Source: Melghirimyces thermohalophilus
Lineage (GTDB): Bacteria > Bacillota > Bacilli > Thermoactinomycetales > DSM-45169
Assembly: GCF_900102685.1 (NCBI RefSeq)
Contig: NZ_FMZA01000005.1
Span: 1-64,000 of the forward strand
DNA length: 64,000 nucleotides
Direction of reading: 5' to 3'
Positions 40,684 to 49,676 of the stretch are shown here, in pieces. The number at the start of each line of letters is the position of its first letter. Position 1 is the first letter of the stretch. Under the pieces are notes generated by a model. That model saw only the letters and a program-made list of their open reading frames with translations, was not told the origin of the DNA and did no database searches. The position numbers and the translations under genes are program-made.

Positions 40684-42503
40684 AGGAGGTGAGGGAACTG
40701 TCAGGACGTCAACGTCGCGAGCGATTTCAGTATACCAGTGAGCGGGTGATCGACAAACCTTTCAACTGGTCCCGGATGCGGCGGCTGCTCCGCTATGTAA
40801 AACCTTATACGAAAAAGCTTTTACCCTTAGCGCTGGTGGCGATGCTGATCTCCACCGGAGCCCGGCTGTTTGCTCCCTATGTGATTAGCCTGGCGGTGGA
40901 CCATGCCTTGGTGAACAAAGATGTGCCGCTGTTGTTCACCTTTGTGGGGGTGCTGGCGGGGGTGTATCTTCTCAACTGGATCGGAAACACCCTCCGAATC
41001 CGCTGGATGCAGGTATTGGGACAGTCGGTGATCTATGACTTGCGTCAGCACCTCTTTCGGCACATCCAGCGCCTTTCCCACCGCTTTTTCGATCAACGGT
41101 CAGCCGGGTCGATCCTGGTGCGGATCACCAACGATATCAACTCGCTGCAGGAGCTGCTGACTAACGGGATCGTCAACGTGATCATGGATCTGCTCCTACT
41201 CGGAGGGATCATCGTGATGCTGACGGTGCTCAGCCCCAACCTGACCGCGGCCATCCTGATCATCCTGCCGATCATGTTCCTCATCTCTGTCAAATTGCGG
41301 CGGATGATTCGGCGCGCCTGGCAAAGGGTGCGGGTGAAGCAGTCCATCCTCAATTCCCATTTAAATGAGAGCATCCAGGGGATGCGGGTCACCCAGTCCT
41401 TCACCCAGGAAGAAGAGAATATGGGCTTTTTCACTCGGCTCAACGGAGACAACTTCAATGCTTGGCAGGATGCCGCCAAAAAAAGCGCCACTTTCCGGCC
41501 GATGGTGGAGATCACCGGGGCGATCGGGACAGTGATTCTGATTGTCTACGGGGCTCACCTCTACCAAATCGGGTCCATCTCCATCGGCGTCTTTGTCGCC
41601 TTTGCCACCTACATGGGCAACTTCTGGGAGCCGATCTCCCGATTGGGTCAGGTCTACAACCAGCTTTTGATGGCGATGGCGTCCACGGAGCGGATCTTTG
41701 AATTTCTGGATGAGAAACCGTTGGTGCCGGAAAAAGCGGACGCTCGCCCGATGGGGGAGATCGACGGGCATGTGGAATTGGAGGAGCTGATCTTTTCCTA
41801 CGACGGCAAACGGAACGCCCTGGACGGGATCAATTTAGAATTTCGCCCCGGGGAAAAGGTAGCGTTGGTAGGCCACACCGGCTCGGGCAAAAGCTCGATT
41901 ATCAACCTGATCTGCCGTTTCTACGATCCCACCGAGGGGCGGGTCAAAATCGACGGTCGCGATCTGCGGGAGTGGAAGCTGGATGATCTTCGTTCCCAGG
42001 TGAGCGTGGTGTTGCAGGAGACCTTCATCTTTTCCGGAACCATCCGGGAAAATATCCGCTTTGGCCGCCCTGGCGCCAGCGATGAGGACGTGGAAGCTGC
42101 GGCGCAGGCGGTGGGAGCCGACACCTTCATCCGGCGCTTGCCGAAGGGGTTTGATACGGAAGTGGAGGAGCGGGGCAACATCCTCTCCACCGGGGAGCGA
42201 CAGCTCCTTTCTTTTGCCCGCACCCTCTTGGCCGATCCCCGCATCCTGATTCTCGACGAGGCGACGGCCAGTATCGATACGGAGACGGAGCTGAAAATCC
42301 AGCAGGCGATGAACACCCTCCTCGCCGGCCGAACCGCTATTTTGATCGCCCACCGCCTTTCCACCATCCGTGACGCCGACAAGATCATCGTTCTCGAACA
42401 GGGCCGGGTGATCGAAGAGGGCAACCATGGGCAGTTGATGAGCCGGCAGGGCGAATATTTCCACCTGGTCACCTCCCAGTTTCGGGTGCTGGATACAGGG
42501 TAA
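40680..42503 (+). CDS. ABC exporter half-transporter 2 (degenerate signature)
   Basis: 607 aa: membrane domain then ATPase with GHTGSGKSSI (Walker A), ILSTGERQLLSFARTL (signature altered from SGG to STG) and ILILDEATASID (Walker B with the catalytic Glu). This supplies the active Walker site that pairs with the intact signature of the first gene. The frames overlap by 4 bases. GTG 40680 has only a weak site; AAGGAGGTGAGG lies inside the frame at 40682, so a CTG at 40698 might be the true start. Confidence 0.88.
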   Translation: MKEVRELSGRQRRERFQYTSERVIDKPFNWSRMRRLLRYVKPYTKKLLPLALVAMLISTGARLFAPYVISLAVDHALVNKDVPLLFTFVGVLAGVYLLNWIGNTLRIRWMQVLGQSVIYDLRQHLFRHIQRLSHRFFDQRSAGSILVRITNDINSLQELLTNGIVNVIMDLLLLGGIIVMLTVLSPNLTAAILIILPIMFLISVKLRRMIRRAWQRVRVKQSILNSHLNESIQGMRVTQSFTQEEENMGFFTRLNGDNFNAWQDAAKKSATFRPMVEITGAIGTVILIVYGAHLYQIGSISIGVFVAFATYMGNFWEPISRLGQVYNQLLMAMASTERIFEFLDEKPLVPEKADARPMGEIDGHVELEELIFSYDGKRNALDGINLEFRPGEKVALVGHTGSGKSSIINLICRFYDPTEGRVKIDGRDLREWKLDDLRSQVSVVLQETFIFSGTIRENIRFGRPGASDEDVEAAAQAVGADTFIRRLPKGFDTEVEERGNILSTGERQLLSFARTLLADPRILILDEATASIDTETELKIQQAMNTLLAGRTAILIAHRLSTIRDADKIIVLEQGRVIEEGNHGQLMSRQGEYFHLVTSQFRVLDTG

Positions 42504-42511
42504 CTTTTCAC

Positions 42512-42548
42512 TGATCTTCCAGTTGGCAAAGAAGATCAGGCTTTTTTC
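42512..42548 (+). terminator. Intrinsic terminator of the ABC exporter operon
   Basis: TGATCTTC...GAAGATCA followed by GGCTTTTTT. Confidence 0.88.
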
Positions 42549-42614
42549 TGATAGAATATTCAATAGTTTGCTTTCGACGGAGGGTCAGGCTAAAAAACAG
42601 AAGGGGGAAATGAA

Positions 42615-43682
42615 ATGGAACGTTTAACCGATCTGATGAAAGAACTGACAGAGCTGGACGGGGTGCCGGGGCAGGAGAAAGAGGTGCATGACAAAATGAA
42701 GGGCATGCTCCAGCCCCTCTCCGATGATATCTTGAAAGACCGCCTCGGCAGTGTTGTCGGCAAAAAGACGGGGCAGGCGGGAGGACCCAAGATTCTTTTG
42801 GCCGGTCATCTGGATGAGATCGGGTTTATGGTGACCCATATTACAGATAAAGGATTTTTGCGCTTTCAACAGTTGGGCGGATGGTGGCCCCACAATGTTT
42901 TGTCCCAACGGGTGAGGGTCCATACGCGCAAAGGGGCGTACACCGGTATCATCGGTTCCAAGGCACCCCACGTGCTGACGAGGGAGGAAGCGGGTAAGGT
43001 GTTGAAGCTGAAACAGATGTTTATCGATGTAGGGGCGAAGGACCGGGAGGATGCGGAACGGATGGGGATCCGTCCCGGCGATTGGATCACCCCGGTGTCC
43101 GATTTCTTCACCATGCGGGAGGGAGAGCTCTGGGCGGGCAAAGCCCTGGATAACCGGGCCGGCTGCGCCCTCGCGCTGGAGGTTTTGCGGCGGCTGCAGG
43201 GCGAAGAGCACCCCAACGTGGTTTACGCCGGCGCGACGGTGCAGGAGGAGGTGGGCCTTAGAGGCGCTCAGACGGTGGCCAACCTGGTGCAACCGGACGT
43301 GGCTTTTGCCCTGGACGTGGGGATCGCCTATGATACGCCGGGTTTTGAATCCCATCCGGGAACCTGTGAAGTAGGGGGCGGCCCCCTGGTGCTTTTACTG
43401 GATGCCACGATGGTTCCCCACACCGGGCTTAGGGATCTGGTGTTGGATACTGCCGAGGAGAAAGGGATCTCTCTCCAGTATGATGCCCTGATGGGTGGAG
43501 GGACGGATGGCGGCAAATTCCACCTTCACGGGATCGGCTGCCCTACTCTGGTCGTCGGTTTTCCCACCCGTTATGTTCACAGCCACAACTCGGTCATGTC
43601 GAAAAGGGATTTTGAACAGGCGGCGGACCTGCTGACGGCGGTGGTCAAAAAGCTGGATGGGAAAACGGTAGAGGAGCTATAA
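42615..43682 (+). CDS. M42-family aminopeptidase
   Basis: 355 aa of the M42 metallopeptidase family (YsdC/FrvX type). Di-zinc ligands are visible in LLAGHLDEIGFMVTH (His and Asp), KALDNRAGCALALEVL (Asp), TVQEEVGLRGAQ (Glu pair) and FALDVGIAYDTPG, with HSHNSVMS near the end. These form large dodecameric cages that trim peptides in the cytoplasm. Specificity is unknown. ATG 42615 follows AAGGGGGAAA. Monocistronic. Confidence 0.9.
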   Translation: MERLTDLMKELTELDGVPGQEKEVHDKMKGMLQPLSDDILKDRLGSVVGKKTGQAGGPKILLAGHLDEIGFMVTHITDKGFLRFQQLGGWWPHNVLSQRVRVHTRKGAYTGIIGSKAPHVLTREEAGKVLKLKQMFIDVGAKDREDAERMGIRPGDWITPVSDFFTMREGELWAGKALDNRAGCALALEVLRRLQGEEHPNVVYAGATVQEEVGLRGAQTVANLVQPDVAFALDVGIAYDTPGFESHPGTCEVGGGPLVLLLDATMVPHTGLRDLVLDTAEEKGISLQYDALMGGGTDGGKFHLHGIGCPTLVVGFPTRYVHSHNSVMSKRDFEQAADLLTAVVKKLDGKTVEEL

Positions 43683-43830
43683 AGCACTGGTGGAGCTAAT
43701 ACCCCTTTGGTGTTCATCTTATATAGGGGAAGTCGTGCGCCCTACAAAAGAAAGTGCGAGGTTGAGATGACAGGGAAGAAGAACCATCCGGTTGGTTTTC
43801 CATGGAGTCATCAAAAAATCCAACGGATTA

Positions 43831-43865
43831 AGAAAGCCGTCTGTGAACAAACAGTCGGCTTTCTT
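43831..43865. terminator. Terminator-like hairpin after the M42 gene
   Basis: AGAAAGCCG-T-CTGT and ACAG-T-CGGCTTTCT form a long symmetric hairpin around GAACAA. The T-run is short and interrupted by C. It lies 150 bases after the peptidase stop and 60 bases from the convergent HXXEE gene. Confidence 0.6.
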
Positions 43866-43926
43866 GCGCAAAATCATGTCCATGCGATGGTTTGCGATGT
43901 TGTTTGCGGGTTGGTTTTTGTTGGAT

Positions 43927-44469
43927 TTATTTATAACGCAGACCGATCTCATGTGCGATGTAGACGATGGGAATGGCTAGGAGCCCCCAAATCAAGCTGA
44001 TGAACAGTTGGGACCCGGTGACGAGAGCATGTTGAAACATCCATTGGTACATGTAAATGGAGATGGGGATCAACAATAGCCCAGCCGTCCATACCCCAGG
44101 CGTATATTTTTTCAGAATGAGGGTGTGACCTAAATGCGTAAAACAATGCAAAAAAACAATGTTGAAACTGGATATGAAAAATAGGGAAAGAGCACCTTCC
44201 CGAATGGAAAAAAAGGCGGAAAGGGTGGCAAGGGCTGCAACAATCACAACACAGGTGACAGCGATCGCGAATTGAGATGTATTCATATGGAGGACACCTT
44301 GAAAGGAAGACGACAGGTTTTTGGGCAACCGGTTTATCACGTCGTCTCTGTTTCGTTTTGACCAGTTTTCCACTGTGATGATCTCCTCCAACTCATGCAA
44401 CAAAAAAACAAAAAAGTAGATGAACAGAAGGGTTTGAGCGTGGTTTAAATCCAACTCTGAACCAGTCAT
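43927..44469 (-). CDS. HXXEE-domain membrane protein
   Basis: 180 aa, with five or six predicted membrane helices. The signature LLHELEEIITVENW (H-x-x-E-E) lies in the first helix, with a later HCFTHLGHTLILKKYTPG, as in the HXXEE family (PF13787-type). The function is unknown; conserved polar residues in the membrane suggest a metal-dependent enzyme. GAAAGGAGGTGA precedes the ATG. It is transcribed away from the NAT gene. Confidence 0.83.
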   Translation of the reverse strand: MTGSELDLNHAQTLLFIYFFVFLLHELEEIITVENWSKRNRDDVINRLPKNLSSSFQGVLHMNTSQFAIAVTCVVIVAALATLSAFFSIREGALSLFFISSFNIVFLHCFTHLGHTLILKKYTPGVWTAGLLLIPISIYMYQWMFQHALVTGSQLFISLIWGLLAIPIVYIAHEIGLRYK

Positions 44470-44808
44470 GATTCACCTCCTTTCCTGGCTGCTAAAAATG
44501 CGGAGGGTTCTCTTATCAACATGAGAGGGAAATGGTGGATGCAGGAAGGTTTGCTCGGATTCCATTGGTGGAATGGGTCCGCATTTCAGTAACTTTGTCA
44601 ACCACCTCCTTTTATTGGAATATATTCGACCTCTATTATAAAATAACTGAATCAGGTGAACGACTGATTATGGATAGCATTCGGCGTAGCGGGGGAGGTT
44701 GATGTCGACCCTGTCCGTATTCGCTACCGCTGAAGCACCCTTTGTTGTAGTATGAAAATAGAAGCGACATGGATCGCGCGATATCCACCACAAACAGGAG
44801 GAATTGAA

Positions 44809-45585
44809 ATGAACCTGCCCATCGATGCCTTTTTCGACCGCATTCGATACAGCGGCAGCGCCGATAAAAAAGATATTACATTTGCTGATTTGCCGGCGAT
44901 CCAACGCCATTTTGCCCTGGCGGTTCCTTTTGAAAACCGGGCCGTCATCGCAAAAGGGACTTCCCCCATCACTTTTGACAGCGTCAAGCAGAAAATCGTG
45001 GATCGTCACGAAGGGGGACTCTGTTATGAACTGAACCCGTTGTTTTACGCCTTCTTAAAACAGGTGGGATTTCATGTACAGCTGGTGCCGGGGACGGTGT
45101 TTGCCGATGGGGAACATAACGGCTTGATCGGCACCCATGTAGCCACTCTCCTCCATCACAAAGATCGGTCTTATATCGTGGATGTCGGCTTTGGCAGTAA
45201 CCTTGCGTTGCAACCGGTGCCCTTGGACGGGGAGACTGTCACCAGCCACACCGGAGACTACCGGGTCCGCAAGGTGGATTCCCCCTGGGGCGAGTATGCC
45301 TACGAGAAGTACAACGATGGTAAGTTGACCATTTATTACACCTTTTCCACCGACCCCGTCGATGAGGCTTATCTCAGCCGGGTGCGAGATATCATTCTCA
45401 CCGATGAAAGATCCGAGTTTAACAAGTCCCTTCTCTTCACCAAACTGACTGAAGATGGACACATCACGCTGACAATGGAATCATTCACCGTTACCCGCAA
45501 CGGCCACAAAACCAAGCAGGAAGTGGATAAGGAGCGGTTTCATCAGCTTTGTCGGCGTCATTTTGGCATCGATATGGAAGAATAA
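44809..45585 (+). CDS. Arylamine N-acetyltransferase
   Basis: 258 aa. The NAT catalytic triad is complete: Cys 72 in HEGGLCYELN, His 110 in GTHVATLL and Asp 125 in VDVGFGS. The N-terminal FALAVPFENRAVIAKG is typical. It acetylates arylamines or hydrazines from acetyl-CoA. AGGAGGAATTGAA precedes ATG 44809; the longer frame from GTG-like codons upstream has no site. Single gene. Confidence 0.9.
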   Translation: MNLPIDAFFDRIRYSGSADKKDITFADLPAIQRHFALAVPFENRAVIAKGTSPITFDSVKQKIVDRHEGGLCYELNPLFYAFLKQVGFHVQLVPGTVFADGEHNGLIGTHVATLLHHKDRSYIVDVGFGSNLALQPVPLDGETVTSHTGDYRVRKVDSPWGEYAYEKYNDGKLTIYYTFSTDPVDEAYLSRVRDIILTDERSEFNKSLLFTKLTEDGHITLTMESFTVTRNGHKTKQEVDKERFHQLCRRHFGIDMEE

Positions 45586-45854
45586 GTTGATTTCATTTGT
45601 CGATCCCTGATCATAGTAAAAGAAGCCTGGGTGAACGACATCTAAATGGGACACTGGAGCACCGAAAGAGCCGGCCAGGGGATTGGGAACCGAAACAACG
45701 GCTTTTCCAGTCTCTTCATCACGATCCCTTCCAGTCCTGCGTCACCAGTGTACTGAAAGAATCCTCCGGCACAAGCTGCTGATGGTGCAGAAGGGGGTCC
45801 ACAGGAAAGAGACGGAAACGATGATCGCCGGGTGGCATCACGGGTTGGTTCATC

Positions 45855-46100
45855 GCCGTCGGGAAGGATAATGCCCTGGCGGTGGAACAAGAGGTTTAAA
45901 AAAGAAGGGATGTGTCCGGAATGATCCTCCATAGCGACCGAGGTTTCAGTACACATTCCGAGCGTACCACGACCTGCTGGATCAGGTGGCCCTAACCCCC
46001 AGTATGTCGCGAAGAGCAATTGCTTTGACAATGCCTGCATCGAAAGCTTCTTTTCCCACTTGAAAGCAGAAGTTCTCTACCTCCATGGTATCCAAGATAA
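45855..46100 (+). pseudogene. IS3-family OrfB transposase remnant
   Basis: The translation MILHSDRGFQYTFRAYHDLL then DQVALTPSMSRR matches the DDE catalytic core of IS3-family OrfB (H-S-D-R-G with the second Asp). A one-base loss near 46012-46016 shifts the frame, after which SNCFDNACIESFFSHLKAEV continues with the final Glu. The N-terminal half is unrecognisable apart from a DNALAVEQEV piece. No terminal repeats are seen. A dead insertion sequence. Confidence 0.78.
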
Positions 46101-46289
46101 AAAGAAAACCGTATCATGAAAAGAAGGAGGGATGGAGAAGATTTGGCAGAGAGCGCCAGTGACATTAGGGGAATAGCCAACATTCACGTCGACGTTGGAA
46201 GAGTACTATCTAGGGATCGTTCCGGGATAATGGAAGCCCAATAGAGCCTTCGAATCGACAACAGGTAACACCGGATCGCAGTGACGAAA

Positions 46290-46448
46290 ATGCGCACTGG
46301 CAATATTGTCGGAAAGGGGATCGGAAAGCAACTGATTCAGGTAGTGTTTAAAAAAGGCGTTCCTTTTTTGGTGTGGGTGTTGGCCGACAAATATCCGGCC
46401 CGTCGTTTTTATAAAGGAAGGAATTCCAATTGCGAGAACTCCTTTTAG
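46290..46448 (+). pseudogene. GNAT-family acetyltransferase remnant
   Basis: A 52-codon frame reads NIVGKGIGKQLIQVVFKKGV, then LVWVLADKYPARRFYKG. That is the acetyl-CoA loop (G-K-G-I-G) and the following strand and FYK segment of a GNAT domain, without its N-terminal half. There is no ribosome binding site. Probably a fragment left by the same rearrangements that broke the neighbouring transposase. Confidence 0.55.
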
Positions 46449-46805
46449 TAGAGGGAATTTACCCTCGATATAGGGCTTATCCTGTTCGTGGGCATACACT
46501 TCAATGGTGCCGCTGCTTCCAGCAAGATTTCAGGAAGACTGCCGATAGGGTAGTCAACGTACATCAGTCTCTTCTTCACAGCAAAGAAATCAATCCTCTT
46601 TTGGGGGCAACAGATAAACTGAGATGTCTCCATGAAAAGGGCATGATTTTGGCAAATCCTCAGCGTCCTAAACCAAGCCTTCACAAACCGAGGTGGAGGG
46701 GATACAATCGACTTACCTTTGTTTGAAAAAGATGAAGAGAATCGAACCCTGGCACCAATGGACCCTTTCCAGGGGGGGCGGTGACCCCGAAGAGGAGGAA
46801 CGCTC
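46449..46805. other. Gene-free, probably eroded stretch
   Basis: No frame combines a start, a ribosome binding site and family similarity. Minus-strand frames (98-120 codons) contain phrases such as LPEILLEAAAPLKC that look protein-like but do not join into one gene. The stretch between the two remnants (46101-46289) likewise shows nothing clear. Confidence 0.3.
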
Positions 46806-47153
46806 ATGAACCGGCTTTATTATATCTTAATCGGCTTGTTGGCAGCCAGCGCGGTTTTGTTTGGCGTGTTGGATGCGGCAGGAGTGATCCGTCTGCAAAC
46901 CGTCTATGTTTTCATTTACGCCCTGGCGGCAGGGATTCCGGCTTTGTTCCGATTGGCGGGTTGGACCGGGAAGAGGGGTCAGGTGACGGCCCTCCTGCTT
47001 CTGTTTTTGGTCTTCGCCTGGCTGCCCTACGGTTGGGAACAACAAGAGGTACTGCGAGCCGCTGTGGAACGCTTGACCCCGGGGGTGGCGGTGAGCACCT
47101 TTGGGGTGGTGATGTTTTTGATCAGTTGGATGGGGAAAAAGTCAAGAATCTGA
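46806..47153 (+). CDS. Hypothetical membrane protein, 115 aa
   Basis: Four predicted membrane helices: LYYILIGLLAASAVLFGVL, TVYVFIYALAAGIPALF, VTALLLLFLVFAWLPYGW and VSTFGVVMFLISWM. Short charged loops lie between them. GAAGAGGAGGAA precedes the ATG. No family recognised. It is the first intact gene after the decayed stretch and lies 160 bases before the amidase gene. Confidence 0.65.
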   Translation: MNRLYYILIGLLAASAVLFGVLDAAGVIRLQTVYVFIYALAAGIPALFRLAGWTGKRGQVTALLLLFLVFAWLPYGWEQQEVLRAAVERLTPGVAVSTFGVVMFLISWMGKKSRI

Positions 47154-47318
47154 TTGTATCGGAGAAGGAATTCGACGGATGGTGAGGAAGTTTCCACCCA
47201 CAGGGTGAATGGTTGACCCGATATCGCTTCGGGTCCATTCCCTGAGCGGAAATGTCGAAATTTTTCATTTATAAGATGTGGCTTATGAAAAAGATGGACT
47301 GAATGGGGTGGAACCTTG

Positions 47319-48752
47319 ATGGACATCATTCACCGGTCGGCAGTGGAAATGATCGAAGGTTTGGATAGGAAGGAATTCACCTCGGTTGAATTGGTAAGCG
47401 CTCACATCGAACGAATTCAATCGATCCATCCGTCGCTGAATGCATTGGTTTGTGAACGTTTTGAACAGGCGTTGGCGGAAGCGAAAGAAGCGGACCGACG
47501 TCGGAGGGAGCAGGAAGATTTGCCATTGTTGGGGATGCCGATTACGGTGAAGGAGACCCTCGATGTGGAGGGATTTCCGACGACAGGGGGGCTTTCTAAG
47601 CATCGACATCGACGGGCAACTAAAGATGCAGAAGTGATTAGGCGAATTCGACGTGCAGGAGCGATCATTTTAGGGAAAACCAACGTATCCACCTTGACCA
47701 TGGCTCATGAGACAGACAACCTTCTTTACGGACGCACCAATCACCCTCTGGACCACTCCCGCACCCCTGGCGGCTCCTCCGGTGGAGAGGCGGCGCTGAT
47801 CGCCAGCTTCGCCTCCCCCTGGGGAATCGGGACCGATTTAGGCGGTTCGATCCGGTTGCCGGCCCACTGCTGTGGGATTGCCGGATTTCGTCCCACCCAT
47901 GAGGAGATCCCCCATGAAGGAGAATACCCGGATATCCCCCACCATGGTCATATGAATGCTATTGGACCGATGGCCCGATGGACAGGGGATATCCGTCTCT
48001 TGTACGCGGTCATGAGAGGGAAGGAGGTGGCCACACCCGATGTTCGCTCGATTTCTGTGGTGTGGGCGGGACCGCTTTATGGCTGTCCTGTCGAAAGGGA
48101 GGTGTGGACGGGGTTGCAGAAGGTGATTTCCGGTTGGGAACAGGCGATGGGAAAGCGGATTCCCACCAAACCTCCCGGTTTTTTCAAGGAGTCTTTTCAA
48201 TATTGGCTGGATATGATTCTGCAGGACGGCGGCGCCTTCATCCGAAAAGAGGTCGGGGGTTCAGACTTTCATTTAGGTAGGGAATGGTGGCGGTGGGTCA
48301 CTGGCCGGAAAAAAGTCCACCTCTGGGTGCTGCAGCTTTTGCTCGGCGGTAAATGGTTCCGCCCCCATTCCCGGCGGATCAACCAGTTTTCGCAACTGCT
48401 GTCGTCCTTTCGCCGGCAGTTCCGGGAGGTGACCGGGGAGGAAGGGGTGCTCTTATGTCCGGTTTATCCCCGAACGGCTCCCCGTCACGGCGGGATTACG
48501 CAGATGGTGTACAATAACCTGGGCTCCCGGGTCCTCCCTTACCTGGTGATGGCGAACGCCCTGGACTGCCCGGCGATGACGGTGCCCGTGGGAGAGACCC
48601 AAAAAGGATTCCCCTTTGGGATTCAGATCGTCGGTCATCCCGGCCAGGAGGAGCGGGTATTGGCGGTGGCGGAATCATTGGAAGCGGTGTGTCGGGAAAA
48701 CAGAACGACAGTAAAAAGCGAGGCGGCGTTGGCCTCGTCTCCTTCCATATAA
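47319..48752 (+). CDS. Amidase signature family enzyme
   Basis: 477 aa. The amidase Ser-cisSer-Lys triad is visible: Lys in MPITVKETLDVEG, the cis-Ser in TPGGSSGGEAALIA, and the nucleophile Ser in GTDLGGSIRLPAHCCGI. It hydrolyses a carboxylic amide; the absence of gatC or gatB next to it and divergence outside the core make GatA unlikely. ATG 47319 (after GGGGTGG) is preferred over TTG 47316. A bidirectional terminator follows. Confidence 0.88.
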   Translation: MDIIHRSAVEMIEGLDRKEFTSVELVSAHIERIQSIHPSLNALVCERFEQALAEAKEADRRRREQEDLPLLGMPITVKETLDVEGFPTTGGLSKHRHRRATKDAEVIRRIRRAGAIILGKTNVSTLTMAHETDNLLYGRTNHPLDHSRTPGGSSGGEAALIASFASPWGIGTDLGGSIRLPAHCCGIAGFRPTHEEIPHEGEYPDIPHHGHMNAIGPMARWTGDIRLLYAVMRGKEVATPDVRSISVVWAGPLYGCPVEREVWTGLQKVISGWEQAMGKRIPTKPPGFFKESFQYWLDMILQDGGAFIRKEVGGSDFHLGREWWRWVTGRKKVHLWVLQLLLGGKWFRPHSRRINQFSQLLSSFRRQFREVTGEEGVLLCPVYPRTAPRHGGITQMVYNNLGSRVLPYLVMANALDCPAMTVPVGETQKGFPFGIQIVGHPGQEERVLAVAESLEAVCRENRTTVKSEAALASSPSI

Positions 48753-48754
48753 AA

Positions 48755-48792
48755 TAAAAAAGATCCGCTGGGAAAAAGGCGGATCTTTTTTA
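48755..48792. terminator. Bidirectional intrinsic terminator
   Basis: AAAAAAGATCCGC and GCGGATCTTTTTT pair around TGGGAAAAAG, between the convergent amidase and aldo/keto reductase genes. Confidence 0.9.
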
Positions 48793-48804
48793 TATGGATG
48801 GTGC

Positions 48805-49635
48805 TTAGAAGTCATCGGGATCGGGTCCGACGCGCCGGTCCTGATTGAGGGCGTCGATGCGTTCCATTTCTTGGGGAGTGAGCTCAAAGTCGAACACGTC
48901 GGCATTGGAACGGATCCGTTCTTCCTTGACCGATTTGGGGATGGTGACCACCCCGTTTTGTAAATCCCAGCGTAAAACAATTTGCGCCGGGGTACGGCCG
49001 TGAGCTTCGGCGATTTCACGAATCACCGGCTCTTGCAGGATCTCTCCCTGCATTAGCGGGCTCCAGGCTTCCAGCTGAATGCCCCGCTCGCGGCAATAAG
49101 CTGCCAGCTCTTTCTGCGTGAGACGCGGGTGGTATTCCACCTGGTTGACGGCGGGAATGGTATCGGTCCGTTGAATCAATTCTTCCAGGTGGTGAATCTT
49201 GAAGTTGCAGACGCCGATCGCTCGCACTTTTCCGTCCCGCTTCAATTTTTCCAGAGCTTGCCAAGTTTCTACGTACATTCCGGTGACTGGCCAATGGATC
49301 AGATACAGGTCCACGTAGTCCAGCCCCAGCTTGGACAGGCTCTCCTCAAAGGCGTTTAGCGTTTTGTCGTAACCCTGGTCGTCGTTCCATACCTTGGTGG
49401 TGATAAAAAGCTCCTCCCGCGGCACACCGGCTTCCCGGATGGCGCGGCCGACACCTTCTTCGTTTTTATAGACGGCGGCTGTATCGATGCTGCGGTAACC
49501 GAAGCGCAGGGCTGCTTTCACCGCTTCTTCCACTTCACGCCCCTCTTTGGCCTTCCAGACGCCGAGGCCGAACCAAGGCATTTCGACACCGCCGGTCAAG
49601 GTAACCGTATCGGACAGTTTACTGGGAAAAGACAT
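48805..49635 (-). CDS. Aldo/keto reductase (AKR5, YvgN-like)
   Basis: 276 aa TIM barrel. FGYRSIDTAAVYKNEEGVGR holds the catalytic Asp and Tyr, ITTKVWNDD the Lys, YLIHWPV the His; IPKSVKEERIRSNADVFDFE binds NADPH. YvgN-type enzymes reduce methylglyoxal and other aldehydes. ATG 49635 is preferred because AAGGAGGA lies 7 nt before it and too close to ATG 49641. It follows the ene reductase by about 40 bases on the same strand, a likely operon for handling reactive carbonyls. Confidence 0.9.
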   Translation of the reverse strand: MSFPSKLSDTVTLTGGVEMPWFGLGVWKAKEGREVEEAVKAALRFGYRSIDTAAVYKNEEGVGRAIREAGVPREELFITTKVWNDDQGYDKTLNAFEESLSKLGLDYVDLYLIHWPVTGMYVETWQALEKLKRDGKVRAIGVCNFKIHHLEELIQRTDTIPAVNQVEYHPRLTQKELAAYCRERGIQLEAWSPLMQGEILQEPVIREIAEAHGRTPAQIVLRWDLQNGVVTIPKSVKEERIRSNADVFDFELTPQEMERIDALNQDRRVGPDPDDF

Positions 49636-49676
49636 ATCCATTCCTCCTTGGTAATAAAGTGTATCCTTCCCTGGGT

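Noticed and set aside
47319-48752. Assignment of the amidase as GatA of the tRNA amidotransferase
   Set aside because: No gatC or gatB beside it and the C-terminal half is unlike GatA; only the general amidase signature is shared.
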